64,000 nucleotides of DNA from Methylibium sp965279545 (GTDB lineage: Bacteria > Pseudomonadota > Gammaproteobacteria > Burkholderiales > Burkholderiaceae_C), in assembly GCF_965279545.1 (NCBI RefSeq), contig NZ_OZ257250.1:2542001-2606000 (forward strand), written 5' to 3'. A program made the translations under genes and the position numbers. Shown here in pieces: positions 8,356 to 18,476 of this stretch (positions are counted from its first letter, which is position 1; the number at the start of each line of letters is the position of its first letter). The notes beneath the pieces are model-generated. The model worked only from the letters and a program-made list of their open reading frames with translations, was not told the DNA's origin and made no database searches.

Positions 8356-9314
8356 GCGTTGTTTCCCGCGATCGTGCTCATGACCGCCATGCGCACCGCG
8401 ATGCCGAAGGTCACCTGCGGCAGGATCACGCTCTGCCGGCCGTCGACCACCGCCGAGTCGATCTCGACGCCGCGGTTGATCGGACCGGGGTGCATCACGA
8501 TCGCGTCGGGCCTGGCGAACACGAGCTTCTCCTCGGTGAGGCCGAAGCTCTTGAAGTACTCGCCGGCGCTGGGCAGCAGCGCGCCGCTCATGCGCTCGTT
8601 CTGCAGCCGCAGCATGATGATCACGTCGGCATCGCGGATGCCTTCGACCATGTCGTGGCAGACGCGCACGCCCATGTGCTTCAGGTCACCGGGCACCAGC
8701 GTGCGCGGGCCGACCACCCTCACCTCCGCAGCGCCCAGCGTGGTGAGCGCGTGGATGTCGGAGCGGGCGACGCGCGAGTGCACGATGTCACCGACGATCG
8801 CCACCACCAGGTTGCTGAAGTCCTTCTTGTAGTGGCGGATCGTGTACATGTCGAGCAGGCCCTGCGTCGGGTGCGCATGGCGCCCGTCACCGGCATTGAC
8901 CACGTGCACGTGCGGCGCCACATGCTGCGCGATCAGGTAGGGCGCGCCGCTCTCCGCGTGGCGCACCACGAACATGTCGGCGTGCATCGCCGACAGGTTG
9001 GCAATGGTGTCGAGCAGGCTCTCGCCCTTGGCGGTGGAGCTGCGCGCGATGTCGAGGTTGATGACGTCGGCCGACAGCCGCTTGGCGGCGATCTCGAAGG
9101 TGGTGCGGGTGCGGGTGCTGTTCTCGAAGAACAGGTTGAACACGCTTTTTCCCCGCAGCAGCGGCACCTTCTTCACCTCGCGGTCGTTGACGCTCAGGAA
9201 GGTGCCCGCGGTGTCGAGGATCTGCGTCAACACCGCCTTCGGCAGGCCTTCGATCGACAGCAGGTGGATCAGTTCGCCGTGGGCGTTGAGCTGGGGGTTG
9301 CGCTTGCTCAGCAT
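8352..9314 (-). CDS. pyrB: Aspartate carbamoyltransferase catalytic subunit
   Basis: PyrB joins carbamoyl phosphate and aspartate to form carbamoyl aspartate, the committed step of pyrimidine synthesis. The 320-residue product has the carbamoyl-phosphate motif FENSTRTRTTFE, the HPTQGLLD motif, and a terminal PGPINRGVE block. The stop overlaps the pyrX start as ATGA. pyrR lies just upstream on the same strand, so synthesis and uracil salvage or regulation are in one operon. The N-terminus includes a short extra HLLSIEGL segment common in betaproteobacteria and pseudomonads. Confidence 0.96.
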   Translation of the reverse strand: MLSKRNPQLNAHGELIHLLSIEGLPKAVLTQILDTAGTFLSVNDREVKKVPLLRGKSVFNLFFENSTRTRTTFEIAAKRLSADVINLDIARSSTAKGESLLDTIANLSAMHADMFVVRHAESGAPYLIAQHVAPHVHVVNAGDGRHAHPTQGLLDMYTIRHYKKDFSNLVVAIVGDIVHSRVARSDIHALTTLGAAEVRVVGPRTLVPGDLKHMGVRVCHDMVEGIRDADVIIMLRLQNERMSGALLPSAGEYFKSFGLTEEKLVFARPDAIVMHPGPINRGVEIDSAVVDGRQSVILPQVTFGIAVRMAVMSTIAGNNA

Positions 9315-9341
9315 CCGGCCTCCCGATGATGGGCTTTCATC

Positions 9342-9842
9342 TCAGTTGTTCTCGAGTTGGAGGGTGAAGCCACCCGCGTCGTCGCGCACCAGTGCCAGCC
9401 GCTGGTGGCGCGGCACCACGACGCGCGCGGCCGAGACGGCGGGCTCGATCGGCAGCTCGCGCCCGCCGCGGTCGACCAGCACCGCGAGGCCGACGCTGGC
9501 CGGGCGGCCGAAGTCGAACAGCTCGTTGATCACCGCGCGCACGGTGCGCCCGGTGTAGAGCACGTCGTCGATCAGCAGGATGTGGCGGCCCTCGATCTCG
9601 AACGGCAGCGCGGTCGCGTCGGTGGTGGTGCTCATGCCGCGCGAGCTGAAGTCGTCGCGGTGCAGCGCGCTCGAGATCACGCCGTGGCGGCCGGCCAGGC
9701 CGAGATCGCGCTGCAGCCGCTCGGCCAACCAAGCGCCGCCCGACCAGATGCCGACCAGCACGGTGTCGGGCTTGAGCAGCGGGCGCACGTGGGCGAGCAG
9801 ATCGCCGTAGAGCGCTTCGGCGTCGAGGTGCAGGGTCGTCAT
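9342..9842 (-). CDS. pyrR: PyrR bifunctional regulator / uracil phosphoribosyltransferase
   Basis: A 166-residue type I phosphoribosyltransferase with the PRPP loop ILLIDDVLYTGRTVRAVI and an N-terminal VGIWSGGAWLAERL. In Firmicutes PyrR is an RNA-binding attenuator of pyr operons and also a weak uracil phosphoribosyltransferase; in proteobacteria the regulatory role is less clear. I chose the ATG at 9842, which overlaps the ruvX stop by four bases (ATGA) and gives MTTLHLD. A much longer in-frame extension upstream is low complexity and not part of the family. Its place directly before pyrB supports a pyrimidine role. Confidence 0.92.
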   Translation of the reverse strand: MTTLHLDAEALYGDLLAHVRPLLKPDTVLVGIWSGGAWLAERLQRDLGLAGRHGVISSALHRDDFSSRGMSTTTDATALPFEIEGRHILLIDDVLYTGRTVRAVINELFDFGRPASVGLAVLVDRGGRELPIEPAVSAARVVVPRHQRLALVRDDAGGFTLQLENN

Positions 9843-10249
9843 GCGTGCTCCCGGAAATACTGTTCGAGCAGGATCGCGGCGGCGGCGGCGTCGGCGTCGC
9901 GCGCGCCTTCGGCCAGGGCCTCGGTCGTCGAGTAGCGCTCGTCGACCTCGTGCACCGGCAGCCGGAAGCGCCCGTGCAGCTGGCGGGCGAAACGCTGCGC
10001 GCGGCGCGTATTGTCGTGCGCGGCGCCGTCGGGGTGGAACGGCACGCCGACCACCAGCGCGGCCGGCTGCCATTCGGCCACCAGCCTGGCGATGGCGTCG
10101 AAGCGCGCGTCGCCCTCGGCGCTGAGGGTGCGCAGCGGCTGCGCGGTGCGCGTCAGCGTGTTGCCGGTGGCCACGCCGGTGCGCTTGAGGCCGAAATCGA
10201 ATGCGAGCAGGGTCTGCAGGAGGTGCGCGGAGCTCGCCGGCTCAGGCAT
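9839..10249 (-). CDS. ruvX: RuvX/YqgF, putative pre-16S rRNA nuclease
   Basis: YqgF is an RNase H-fold nuclease linked to 5' maturation of 16S rRNA. The product is 136 residues, with the first-strand motif LLAFDFGLKRTGVATG and later LVVGVPFHPDGA and VHEVDERYSTTEA, which carry the acidic active-site residues. I chose the ATG at 10249; a GTG at 10261 in the same frame would add four residues. Both ends overlap neighbours: eight bases with yqgE and four with pyrR, so the four or five genes are tightly coupled. Confidence 0.93.
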   Translation of the reverse strand: MPEPASSAHLLQTLLAFDFGLKRTGVATGNTLTRTAQPLRTLSAEGDARFDAIARLVAEWQPAALVVGVPFHPDGAAHDNTRRAQRFARQLHGRFRLPVHEVDERYSTTEALAEGARDADAAAAAILLEQYFREHA

Positions 10250-10847
10250 GGCCGGCTTCACTGCTCAGCATCCTCGGGTCGATGCCCAGCAGCGACAAGG
10301 CCTTGTCGTAGCGTTGCTCGGTCGGCGTCTCGAAGATCACCTCGGGCCGGGCGTCGACGTTGATCCAGCCGTTGCGGGCGATCTCGTCTTCCAGCTGGCC
10401 GGCGCTCCAGCCGGCATAGCCCAGCGTCACCAGCACGCGCTTCGGGCCGACGCCGTTGGCCAGGGCCTCGAGCACGTCCTTGCTGGTGGTCATGGCCATG
10501 CCGCCGGGAATGCGCAGCGAGGAGGTGTAGGTGGCGCCATCGGCGTCGATGTCGGCCGCGTCGTCGTCGCCGCGCTCGTGCAGCACGAAGCCGCGTTCGG
10601 TCTGCACCGGCCCGCCGAGGTAGACCGGCTGCTCGGCCAGCTCCTCGCGATCCAGCGCCAGGTCGACCTTCTCGAACAGGCGCCCGAGCTTGATGTCGCT
10701 GGGCTTGTTGATCACCAACCCGAGCGCACCGCGCTCGGTGTGCTCGCACAGGTAGATCACCGAGCCGGCAAAGTTGTCGTCGGCCATGCCGGGCATGGCG
10801 ATCAGGAACTGATTCGTCAGGTTGGTGGCGGAGCTGGAGGCGGCCAT
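10242..10847 (-). CDS. YqgE/AlgH family protein
   Basis: A 201-residue member of the YqgE/AlgH family (UPF0301). The N-terminal NQFLIAMPGMADDNFAGSVIYLCEH and central VYLGGPVQTERGFVLH are hallmarks of the family. Its biochemical role is not known; in Pseudomonas a member was named AlgH for an effect on alginate production. It sits upstream of ruvX, the usual pairing in proteobacteria. The ATG at 10847 is favoured because MAASSSATNLTNQF leads directly into the conserved start. Confidence 0.92.
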   Translation of the reverse strand: MAASSSATNLTNQFLIAMPGMADDNFAGSVIYLCEHTERGALGLVINKPSDIKLGRLFEKVDLALDREELAEQPVYLGGPVQTERGFVLHERGDDDAADIDADGATYTSSLRIPGGMAMTTSKDVLEALANGVGPKRVLVTLGYAGWSAGQLEDEIARNGWINVDARPEVIFETPTEQRYDKALSLLGIDPRMLSSEAGHA

Positions 10848-10882
10848 GCGCCGATTGTAGTGACCGGGGCACACTCCGGCAC

Positions 10883-12376
10883 ATGCACAAAGCCGCAGAC
10901 AAGCCGCTGGGCGCCGCCCTGGTGTGGTGTCGTCGGGACCTGCGCGCTCACGACCATGCGGCGCTCTACCATGCGTTGCGGGCGGCGCGGCAGGTGTGGG
11001 TGGTGTTCGTGTTCGACCGCGAGATCCTCGACGCGCTGCCGCGCGTGGACCGGCGGGTCGAGTTCATCCGCGACAGCCTGGTCGACCTGGACGCGCAGCT
11101 GCGCACGCTGGGCCGCAGCCACGGCACCGAGGGCGTGGGGCTGATCGTGCGCCACGGCCGCCCGCGCGAGGAAATCCCGCGCCTGGCCGCAGCGCTGCAT
11201 GTCCAGGCGGTCTACGCCAACGCCGACGACGAACCCGCCGCCCAGGCGCGCGACGCCCGGGTGCGCGGCGCGCTGGCGGACGCCGGCATCGCCTTCCACC
11301 CGTCCAAGGACCAGGTGGTGTTCGAGACCGACGAGCTGCTGACCGGCGGCGGCACGCCCTACGCCGTGTTCACACCGTACAAGAACGCGTGGCTGAAGAA
11401 GCTGGAGCCGTATTTCCTGCAGCCCTACCCGATCGGCCGCCACGCCGGGGCGCTGGCGCCGCTGCCGGCCGCGGCGCAGGGCGGCGTGCCCGCGCTGGCC
11501 GACATCGGCTTCGAGCCGACCAACCTCGCCGCCTTGAAGCTCGCGCCCGGCACCGCCGGCGGGCGCGCACTGCTGGAGGACTTCTGCGACGAGCGCATCG
11601 ACCGCTACGACCAGACGCGCGACTTCCCGGCCGTCAAGGGCCCCAGTTACCTGAGCGTGCACCTGCGCTTCGGCACGCTGTCGATCCGCGAACTGGCCAA
11701 GCCGGCCTGGGACCGCATGCGCAGCGGGTCGCGCGGCGCCGAGGTCTGGCTGTCGGAGCTGATCTGGCGCGACTTCTACCACCAGGTGCTGCACCACCAC
11801 CCGCACGTGGTGGAGCGCAGCTTCAAGCCCGAGCACGACAAGATCAAGTGGGAGCACGGCCAGCACGCCGAGGCGCTGTTCGCCGCCTGGTGCGAGGGGC
11901 GCACCGGCTACCCGCTGGTCGATGCGGCCATGCACCAGATCAACCAGACCGGCTACATGCACAACCGCCTGCGCATGGTGGTCGCGAGCTTCCTGTGCAA
12001 GGACCTGGGGCTGGACTGGCGCTGGGGCGAGCGCTACTTCGCGCAGCACCTCAACGACTTCGACCTCGCCGCCAACAACGGCGGCTGGCAGTGGGCCAGC
12101 TCCAGCGGCTGCGACGCCCAGCCCTGGTTCCGCATCTTCAACCCGGTGAGCCAGAGCCAGAGGTTCGACGCGCAGGGCAGGTTCATCCGCCGCTACCTGC
12201 CGCAGCTGGCCGCGCTGCCCGACGCTGCACTGCACGCGCCCTGGGATGCGACGCCGCTCGACCTGGCCGCGGCCGGCGTGGTGCTCGGGCGTGACTACCC
12301 CGAGCCCATCGTCCGGCACGAGCTGGCACGCCAGCGCATGCTGGCGCGCTATGCAGTGCTCAAGGCGTCGCGCTGA
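10883..12376 (+). CDS. phrB: Deoxyribodipyrimidine photolyase (class I)
   Basis: A 497-residue photolyase that would repair cyclobutane pyrimidine dimers in light. The N-terminal alpha/beta antenna domain starts with LVWCRRDLRAHDHAAL. The C-terminal FAD domain contains FPAVKGPSYLSVHLRFGTLS, WLSELIWRDFYHQVL, and NDFDLAANNGGWQWASSSGCD, which include the flavin-binding and electron-transfer tryptophans. The sequence looks like a CPD photolyase rather than a cryptochrome. It is transcribed divergently from yqgE with a 35-base gap, and its 3' end overlaps the convergent DUF2917 gene by 28 bases. Confidence 0.95.
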   Translation: MHKAADKPLGAALVWCRRDLRAHDHAALYHALRAARQVWVVFVFDREILDALPRVDRRVEFIRDSLVDLDAQLRTLGRSHGTEGVGLIVRHGRPREEIPRLAAALHVQAVYANADDEPAAQARDARVRGALADAGIAFHPSKDQVVFETDELLTGGGTPYAVFTPYKNAWLKKLEPYFLQPYPIGRHAGALAPLPAAAQGGVPALADIGFEPTNLAALKLAPGTAGGRALLEDFCDERIDRYDQTRDFPAVKGPSYLSVHLRFGTLSIRELAKPAWDRMRSGSRGAEVWLSELIWRDFYHQVLHHHPHVVERSFKPEHDKIKWEHGQHAEALFAAWCEGRTGYPLVDAAMHQINQTGYMHNRLRMVVASFLCKDLGLDWRWGERYFAQHLNDFDLAANNGGWQWASSSGCDAQPWFRIFNPVSQSQRFDAQGRFIRRYLPQLAALPDAALHAPWDATPLDLAAAGVVLGRDYPEPIVRHELARQRMLARYAVLKASR

Positions 12377-12729
12377 GGCCGGCGGGCACCGGCGGGCCGC
12401 AACTCCGGCGCTCGCCAGCGCAACGGCCGCGACACCGGCACCGCCGGCAGGCACCACAGCGACGCGAAGCTCCAGGGCCAGCGGCGGCGGAGCACGAAAC
12501 CGGCGGCGCAGGCAGCGGCCTCGCCGTCGGCCGGCGGCTGCGGCTCCAGGATCACCAGGCCGCGCCCGGCGATGCGGTGGCGCTCGCCGGCGCGCAGGAA
12601 GTGGTCTTGCGGGTCGCCGGCTTCGGTGAGCCACAGCAGGCCGCTGCGCACCTCCACCCACAGCCCGGCAGCGCGCTGCAGGCGGGCGATGCGGCCGGCC
12701 GGCAGCGTGATGAGGCAGGTTTCGTTCAT
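12349..12729 (-). CDS. DUF2917 domain protein
   Basis: A 126-residue protein with the compact DUF2917 fold at residues 5-65 (LPAGRIARLQRAAGLWVEVRSG followed by LWLTEAGDPQDHFLRAGERHRI). The function of the family is unknown; members are often adjacent to MocR-type regulators in Burkholderiales. This is the case here, where the regulator at 12881 is divergent. The C-terminal half is Arg/Pro/Trp-rich and runs into the end of phrB on the other strand. Confidence 0.7.
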   Translation of the reverse strand: MNETCLITLPAGRIARLQRAAGLWVEVRSGLLWLTEAGDPQDHFLRAGERHRIAGRGLVILEPQPPADGEAAACAAGFVLRRRWPWSFASLWCLPAVPVSRPLRWRAPELRPAGARRPQRDALSTA

Positions 12730-12813
12730 GCCGCCAGCTTAGGAACGCCACGGCCGGCGCGCCAGCCACAGCCGGGCGCTGTTTGCAGCGCGCAGGCAGG
12801 GCCGGGCGCGCCG

Positions 12814-12846
12814 CTGTATCGATGGCCCGGAGCCTCATCTGTACAG
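12814..12846. promoter_or_regulatory. Candidate MocR operator between DUF2917 and regulator genes
   Basis: The divergent gap holds CTGTATC at 12814 and a palindromic CTGTACAG at 12839, 25 bases apart. Paired short sites in such divergent gaps often bind the MocR regulator. This is a by-eye suggestion. Confidence 0.3.
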
Positions 12847-12880
12847 GTGCGGGGCAGGGTCGCTCTGACAGAATGAATCG

Positions 12881-14326
12881 ATGGACGACGACGTGCCCCT
12901 GTACCTGCAGATCGTCGAGCGGCTCACGCGGCTGGTGGAAGTGGGCTCGCTCAAGCGTGGCGACCGCATTCCCTCGGTGCGCGAGATGGCGCAGCAGCAG
13001 GGCGTCGCGACCTCGACCGTGCTGCAGGCCTACCGGCAGCTGGAAGATCGCGGCCTGGTCGAGGCGCGCCCGCGCTCGGGCTACTTCGTCGCCCGGCCGC
13101 CGCCGCGCCTGGCCGTGCCGGAGACCACGCGCCCACCGCGCGATTCGCTGGCGGTCGACGTCAACTCGCTGGTGCAGACGGTGATGGCGGCCGCGGTCGA
13201 CCCGTCGTGCGTCTCGTTCGGTGCGGCCTGCCCGAGCGGCGAGCTGTTCCAGCTCGATCGCGTGCGCATCGCGCTGAGCCGCGCCACGCAGCGCCAGCCC
13301 GGCGCGCTGGGCCGCTACCCGTTCGCGCCGGGCAGCGATGCGCTGCGCCAGGCCATCGCGCGCCGCGCGCTGGCGATGGGCTGCCAGCTCGACTACCGGC
13401 AGCTCCTCATCACCAACGGCTGCCTCGAATCGATCAGCCTGTGCCTGCGCGCGGTCACGCAGCCGGGCGACGTGGTGGCGCTGGAATCGCCGACCTACTT
13501 CGGTTTCCTGCAGATCCTGCAGAGCCTGGGCCTGCGCGCGCTGGAGATCCCGACCAAGCCGCGCACCGGCATGTCGCTCGAGGCGCTGGAGCTGGCGCTC
13601 GACACCCAGCCGGTCAAGGCGGTGCTGGCGGTGCCCACGCTGTCGAACCCGCTCGGCGCCACGCTGCCGACCGCCGACAAGCGGCGCCTCGCCGCGCTGC
13701 TGGAGCAGCGCGGCATCCCGCTGATCGAGGATGCGCTGCTCAACGACCTGTACGGCGGCGACGACCGGCGCCGCGCCGTGAAGTCCTTCGACCGCAGCGG
13801 CAACGTGATGCTGTGCGGCAGCTTCTCCAAGACCGTCGCGCCGGGCATCCGGCTCGGCTGGGTCGAGGCGGGGCGCTGGACGGACACGGTGATGCTGCAG
13901 AAGGCGGTGCTCAGCGGCGGCCACACCGAGCTGCTGGAGCTGGCGATGGCCGACCTGCTGTCGCAGCCCGGCTACGAGCCCTCGCTGCGGCGGCTGCGCG
14001 AGCGGCTCGAGCAGCGCCTGGACCGCGGGCGGCGGCTCGTCGCGGCGAGCTTTCCGCGCGAGACGCGCATCACCGACCCGGGCGCCGGCTACATCCTGTG
14101 GGTGGAGCTGCCCGAAGCGCTGGACGCGCTGGCGCTGTTCCGGGCCTGCCTGGCCGAGCGCATCTGCATCGCGCCGGGGCGCATGTTCACCGCGACGCAG
14201 CGCTATGGGCACTGCATCCGGCTGGGCGTGGGCGGGGCCTGGGGCGAGGCACAGGAGCAGGCGCTGGGCCGCATCGGCCGGCTGGCCGGCGATCTGCTGC
14301 GGCGCGGGCTGCCCAGGGCCGCCTAG
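12881..14326 (+). CDS. MocR-type GntR regulator with aminotransferase-like domain
   Basis: A 481-residue transcription regulator. Residues 5-70 form a GntR winged helix-turn-helix (PLYLQIVERLTRLVE, then GDRIPSVREMAQQQGVATSTVLQAYRQLEDRGLVEARPRSGYFV). The rest is a fold-type I aminotransferase-like domain with the PLP lysine in CGSFSKTVAPGIRLGW. MocR proteins usually sense PLP or an amino compound and control a divergent neighbour; here that is the DUF2917 gene. The stop codon TAG lies within the left arm of a 270-base inverted-repeat element, so the natural C-terminus may have been changed by it. Confidence 0.9.
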   Translation: MDDDVPLYLQIVERLTRLVEVGSLKRGDRIPSVREMAQQQGVATSTVLQAYRQLEDRGLVEARPRSGYFVARPPPRLAVPETTRPPRDSLAVDVNSLVQTVMAAAVDPSCVSFGAACPSGELFQLDRVRIALSRATQRQPGALGRYPFAPGSDALRQAIARRALAMGCQLDYRQLLITNGCLESISLCLRAVTQPGDVVALESPTYFGFLQILQSLGLRALEIPTKPRTGMSLEALELALDTQPVKAVLAVPTLSNPLGATLPTADKRRLAALLEQRGIPLIEDALLNDLYGGDDRRRAVKSFDRSGNVMLCGSFSKTVAPGIRLGWVEAGRWTDTVMLQKAVLSGGHTELLELAMADLLSQPGYEPSLRRLRERLEQRLDRGRRLVAASFPRETRITDPGAGYILWVELPEALDALALFRACLAERICIAPGRMFTATQRYGHCIRLGVGGAWGEAQEQALGRIGRLAGDLLRRGLPRAA

Positions 14327-14592
14327 GGCCTGTTAGCGCTACCGGAGGGCTTGCGCCCGCGCCGCGCAGGCCGCAGGGGTAGGCGCGAGGGAGGCGGCGT
14401 GCTGTTGCACGCAACGACTGAGCAACGCCGCCCTGCGGCCTGCACGGCACGGGCCCGAAGGGTGATCCCAGGAAACGGGCGCCCTCGGCGTTGCCCATGC
14501 TCGCCGGGGGCCGACCCCGGCTGCGCTGTGCGCCTTGATGGCGTCCGTTTCCTGGGTCACGCGAGCCCTCCGGTAGCGTTAACAGGCCCTAG
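14323..14592. repeat. 270-bp inverted-repeat element (MITE-like) between convergent genes
   Basis: Bases 14323-14351 are the reverse complement of 14564-14592 with one mismatch in 29. Both outer ends are CTAG, and each end supplies the TAG stop codon of the neighbouring gene. A second inverted pair lies inside (14464-14483 with 14540-14560). No convincing coding frame fills the interior. The structure suggests a small non-autonomous transposable or palindromic element. Confidence 0.7.
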
Positions 14593-15662
14593 AACAGCTC
14601 GATCTCGCCGGTCTTGTCGCTCGATTCGACGAGCGTGCCGGATTCGACCAGCTGGTCGTGGCATTGCAGCTGGTTGCGGCCGTTGTCCTTGGCGTGGTAG
14701 ACGGCGCGGTCGGCGCGCTCGAAGGCCGCGCTCGGTGTGTCCATCACGCGCAGCTCGGTCATGCCGATGCTGGCCGTGACGGTGCCCACCTGCGGGAAGC
14801 GGAAAGTCTCCATGCGCGAGCGGAAGCGCTCGAAGGCCAGCGCCGCGTGCACGCGCGAATCGGCGCGCAGCACCACGACGAATTCCTCGCCGCCGAAGCG
14901 GTACAGCCGGTCGCCGTGCCGGAAGGCGCCGCGCAGGATGCGCGCCATCAGCAGCAGCACCTCGTCGCCGATCAGGTGGCCGAAGCCGTCGTTGACGCGC
15001 TTGAAGTGGTCGATGTCGATCACGCCGAGCCAGTACCTCAGCAGCGAGCGGGCTCGCCGCTCGGGCACGTCGCCGCCCGGCAGCGGGAACGGCAGCGCGG
15101 CGCCGGCGCATTCCTGCAGGCACTTGTTGAACTGCTCGTCGAAGGTCTTGCGGTTCAGCAGCCCGGTCAGCGTGTCGCGCTCGCTGTAGTCGAGCAGGCC
15201 GATCTGGTTGCGGTAGATCTTCAGAACCGCGTCGACGAAGCGCATCTGCTCGGCATCGAGCGGGTGCTCGGCGAGCACCTCGACCAGGCCGAAGCGCTCG
15301 TTGCCGACCCACAGCGGGAAGACGCTCGTCAGCACCGGCTGGCCGCGCGGCCCGGGCCGGCTGGTCGGTGCGTCGAGCAGCGCCTCGCCGCTCGCCATCG
15401 CGTCGCGGTGCAGCGGCCAGTCCTCGAGGGCGGGCAGCGCCTCCAGCGGTGTCCACGGCGGGTCGCCCGCCACCGCCGGCGGCCCGTCGCGCGCGCTGAC
15501 CTGCAGCAGCAGCCGCGGGGCGGCCGAGTCACCCACGCACCGGTACAGGCTCAGGCTCACCGGCCGCAACCAGTCGGCCAGCATCGAGACCACGCCGGCA
15601 TCCAGCAGGTCGCGATCACGGTAGCCGGTGAGGCTGACAACGGAGACGAGGGGGTCGGTCAT
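14589..15662 (-). CDS. Diguanylate cyclase (GGDEF) with N-terminal sensory region
   Basis: A 357-residue protein. Residues 1-165 look like a GAF-type sensory region. From about residue 175 there is a GGDEF domain: DTLTGLLNRKTFDEQFNK, then DIDHFKRVNDGFGHLIGDEVLL, and the active-site GGEEF. It should make cyclic di-GMP from GTP. No transmembrane segment is visible, so it is probably cytoplasmic. The TAG stop is supplied by the right arm of the inverted-repeat element. It follows the urt operon on the same strand, where other Burkholderiales often have ureD, but nothing links it to urea use. Confidence 0.88.
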   Translation of the reverse strand: MTDPLVSVVSLTGYRDRDLLDAGVVSMLADWLRPVSLSLYRCVGDSAAPRLLLQVSARDGPPAVAGDPPWTPLEALPALEDWPLHRDAMASGEALLDAPTSRPGPRGQPVLTSVFPLWVGNERFGLVEVLAEHPLDAEQMRFVDAVLKIYRNQIGLLDYSERDTLTGLLNRKTFDEQFNKCLQECAGAALPFPLPGGDVPERRARSLLRYWLGVIDIDHFKRVNDGFGHLIGDEVLLLMARILRGAFRHGDRLYRFGGEEFVVVLRADSRVHAALAFERFRSRMETFRFPQVGTVTASIGMTELRVMDTPSAAFERADRAVYHAKDNGRNQLQCHDQLVESGTLVESSDKTGEIELF

Positions 15663-15746
15663 GGGGGGTGAGGATCAGCTTGGACGTCTTATCGGCCGGT
15701 CTGCCGGACACTTGAGAAACCCGCCCCCCCGCGGGTACCACCCAGC

Positions 15747-16458
15747 TCAGATCGACATTCTCTGGCGCACGCCGTCGGCTTCCATTGTGGCGCCACGACC
15801 GCGCAGCACGATCTCGCCGCGCTCCATCACCAGGTACTGGTCGGCCAGCTCGGCGGCGAAGTCATAGTACTGCTCGACCAGGATGATGGCCATCTTCTGC
15901 CCGTTCGTGCCGCGATCGGCGAGCTTGCGGATCACGCGCCCGATGTCCTTGATGACGCTGGGCTGGATGCCCTCGGTCGGCTCGTCCAGGATCAGCAGCC
16001 TGGGGCCGGCCGCCAGCGCCCGCGCGATCGCGAGCTGCTGCTGCTGGCCGCCCGACAGGTCGCCGCCGCGCCGCCCGAGCATCTGCTTGAGCACCGGGAA
16101 CAATTCGTACAGCTCGGCCGGGATCGGCGTGCTGCCGGGCTTGCTGGCCAGGCCCATGCGCAGGTTGTCCTCGACGGTGAGGCGGCCGAAGATCTCGCGG
16201 CCCTGCGGCACGTAGCCGATGCCGCGGCGCACGCGCTCGTAGGGCGTGAGGCGCTGGATCTCCGCATCGCCCAGCCGGATGCTGCCGGACTTGATGGCCA
16301 CCAGCCCCACCAGGCTCTTGAGCAGCGTGGTCTTGCCCACGCCGTTGCGGCCCAGCACCACCGTCACCTCGCCGGCCCGGGCCTCGAAGTCCAGGCCGCG
16401 CAGGATGTGCGAGCCGCCGTAGTACTGGTTGACGCCTTCGACCTTCAGCAGGGTGTGT

Positions 16459-16469
<11 letters not shown>
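15747..16469 (-). CDS. urtE: Urea ABC transporter ATP-binding protein UrtE
   Basis: One of two ATPases of the branched-chain-type urea importer. The 240-residue protein begins LLKVEGVNQYYGGSHILRG and has Walker A GRNGVGKTT, signature LSGGQQQQLAIARAL and Walker B LLILDEPTEGIQP. The TEGIQPS segment and NQYYGGSH are typical of UrtE rather than LivF. The start appears to be TTG at 16469, overlapping the urtD stop by 11 bases. It is the last gene of a compact urtABCDE operon; what follows is a GGDEF gene rather than ureD. Confidence 0.94.
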
Positions 16470-17342
<873 letters not shown>

Positions 17343-17346
<4 letters not shown>

Positions 17347-18476
17347 GCGCGCTTCTCCTTGCCGCGGCCCAGCAGCCGCTTCACGCCGCCGACGATGCCG
17401 TCCGGCAGGAACAGCGTGACCGCGATGAACAGCGCGCCCAGGAAATACAGCCAGAACTCGGGGAAGACCTGCGTGAACCAGCTCTTCGCGAAGTTGACGA
17501 AGAAGGCGCCGACGATCGGGCCGATCAGCGTGGCGCGGCCGCCCACCGCGGCCCAGATGGCGATCTCGATGCTCGCCGCCGGCGACATCTCGCCCGGGTT
17601 GATGATGCCGACCTGCGGCACGTACAGCGCGCCGGCGATGCCGCACATCACGGCCGACAGCGTCCAGATCGCGAGCTTGTAGTTCAGCGGCTCGTAGCCG
17701 CAGAACATCACGCGGTTCTCGGCGTCGCGGATGGCCTGCAGCACGCGGCCGAACTTGGTATGGATCAGCCAGCGCGCCAGCAGGAAGAAGCCGATCAGCG
17801 TGAGCCCGGTGAGCACGAACAGCACCATGCGCGTGGACGGCTGCGCGATCGGGATGCCGAGGATGCGCTTGAAGTCGGTGAAGCCGTTGTTGCCGCCGAA
17901 GCCGGTTTCGTTGCGGAAGAACAGCAGCATCGCGGCGAAGGTGAGCGCCTGCGTGATGATGGAGAAGTACACGCCCTTGATGCGCGAGCGGAACGCGAAG
18001 AAGCCGAACACGAAGGCCAGCAGGCCCGGCACCGCGACGACGAGAAAGAGCGTGGCGACGAAGGAGTCGCTGAAGCTCCAGTGCCAGGGCAGCGTCTTCC
18101 AGTCGAGGAAGACCATGAAGTCCGGCAGGTCCGACTGGTAGTTGCCGTCGCGGCCGATCTGGCGCATCAGGTACATGCCCATCGCATAGCCGCCGAGCGC
18201 GAAGAACACGCCGTGGCCGAGCGACAGGATGCCGGTGTAGCCCCAGATCAGGTCCATTGCCAGCGCGCAGATCGCGTAGCACATGATCTTGCCGATCAGC
18301 GCGACGCTGTAGTCGCTCAAGTGCAAGGCGCTGCCTGCCGGCACGACGAGATTGAGCACCGGGACCAGCACGGTCACGGTGATGACGGCGGCCAGCAGCG
18401 CCGTCCAGGCCTTGCCCTGCAGCAGATGGCTGCGCGGCGGTGCCACGGGCAGAGGCGGAGTCAGCACGGCGCTCAT
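17343..18476 (-). CDS. urtC: Urea ABC transporter permease UrtC
   Basis: A 377-residue inner-membrane permease of the LivM type with about nine hydrophobic segments. Family-specific stretches include IMCYAICALAMDLIWGYTGILSLGHGVFFALGGYAMGMYL split around GHG, and the cytoplasmic EAA-like loop QAIRDAENRVMFCGY. It pairs with UrtB to form the urea channel. Start and stop each overlap the neighbouring genes by four bases, so urtBCD are translationally coupled. Confidence 0.94.

Noticed and set aside
10817..14212. A 1131-residue open frame on the minus strand
   Set aside because: It lies antisense to phrB and the MocR gene, is rich in Arg/Ala/Gly/His/Gln and shows no family motif; it is a by-product of high G+C codon use.
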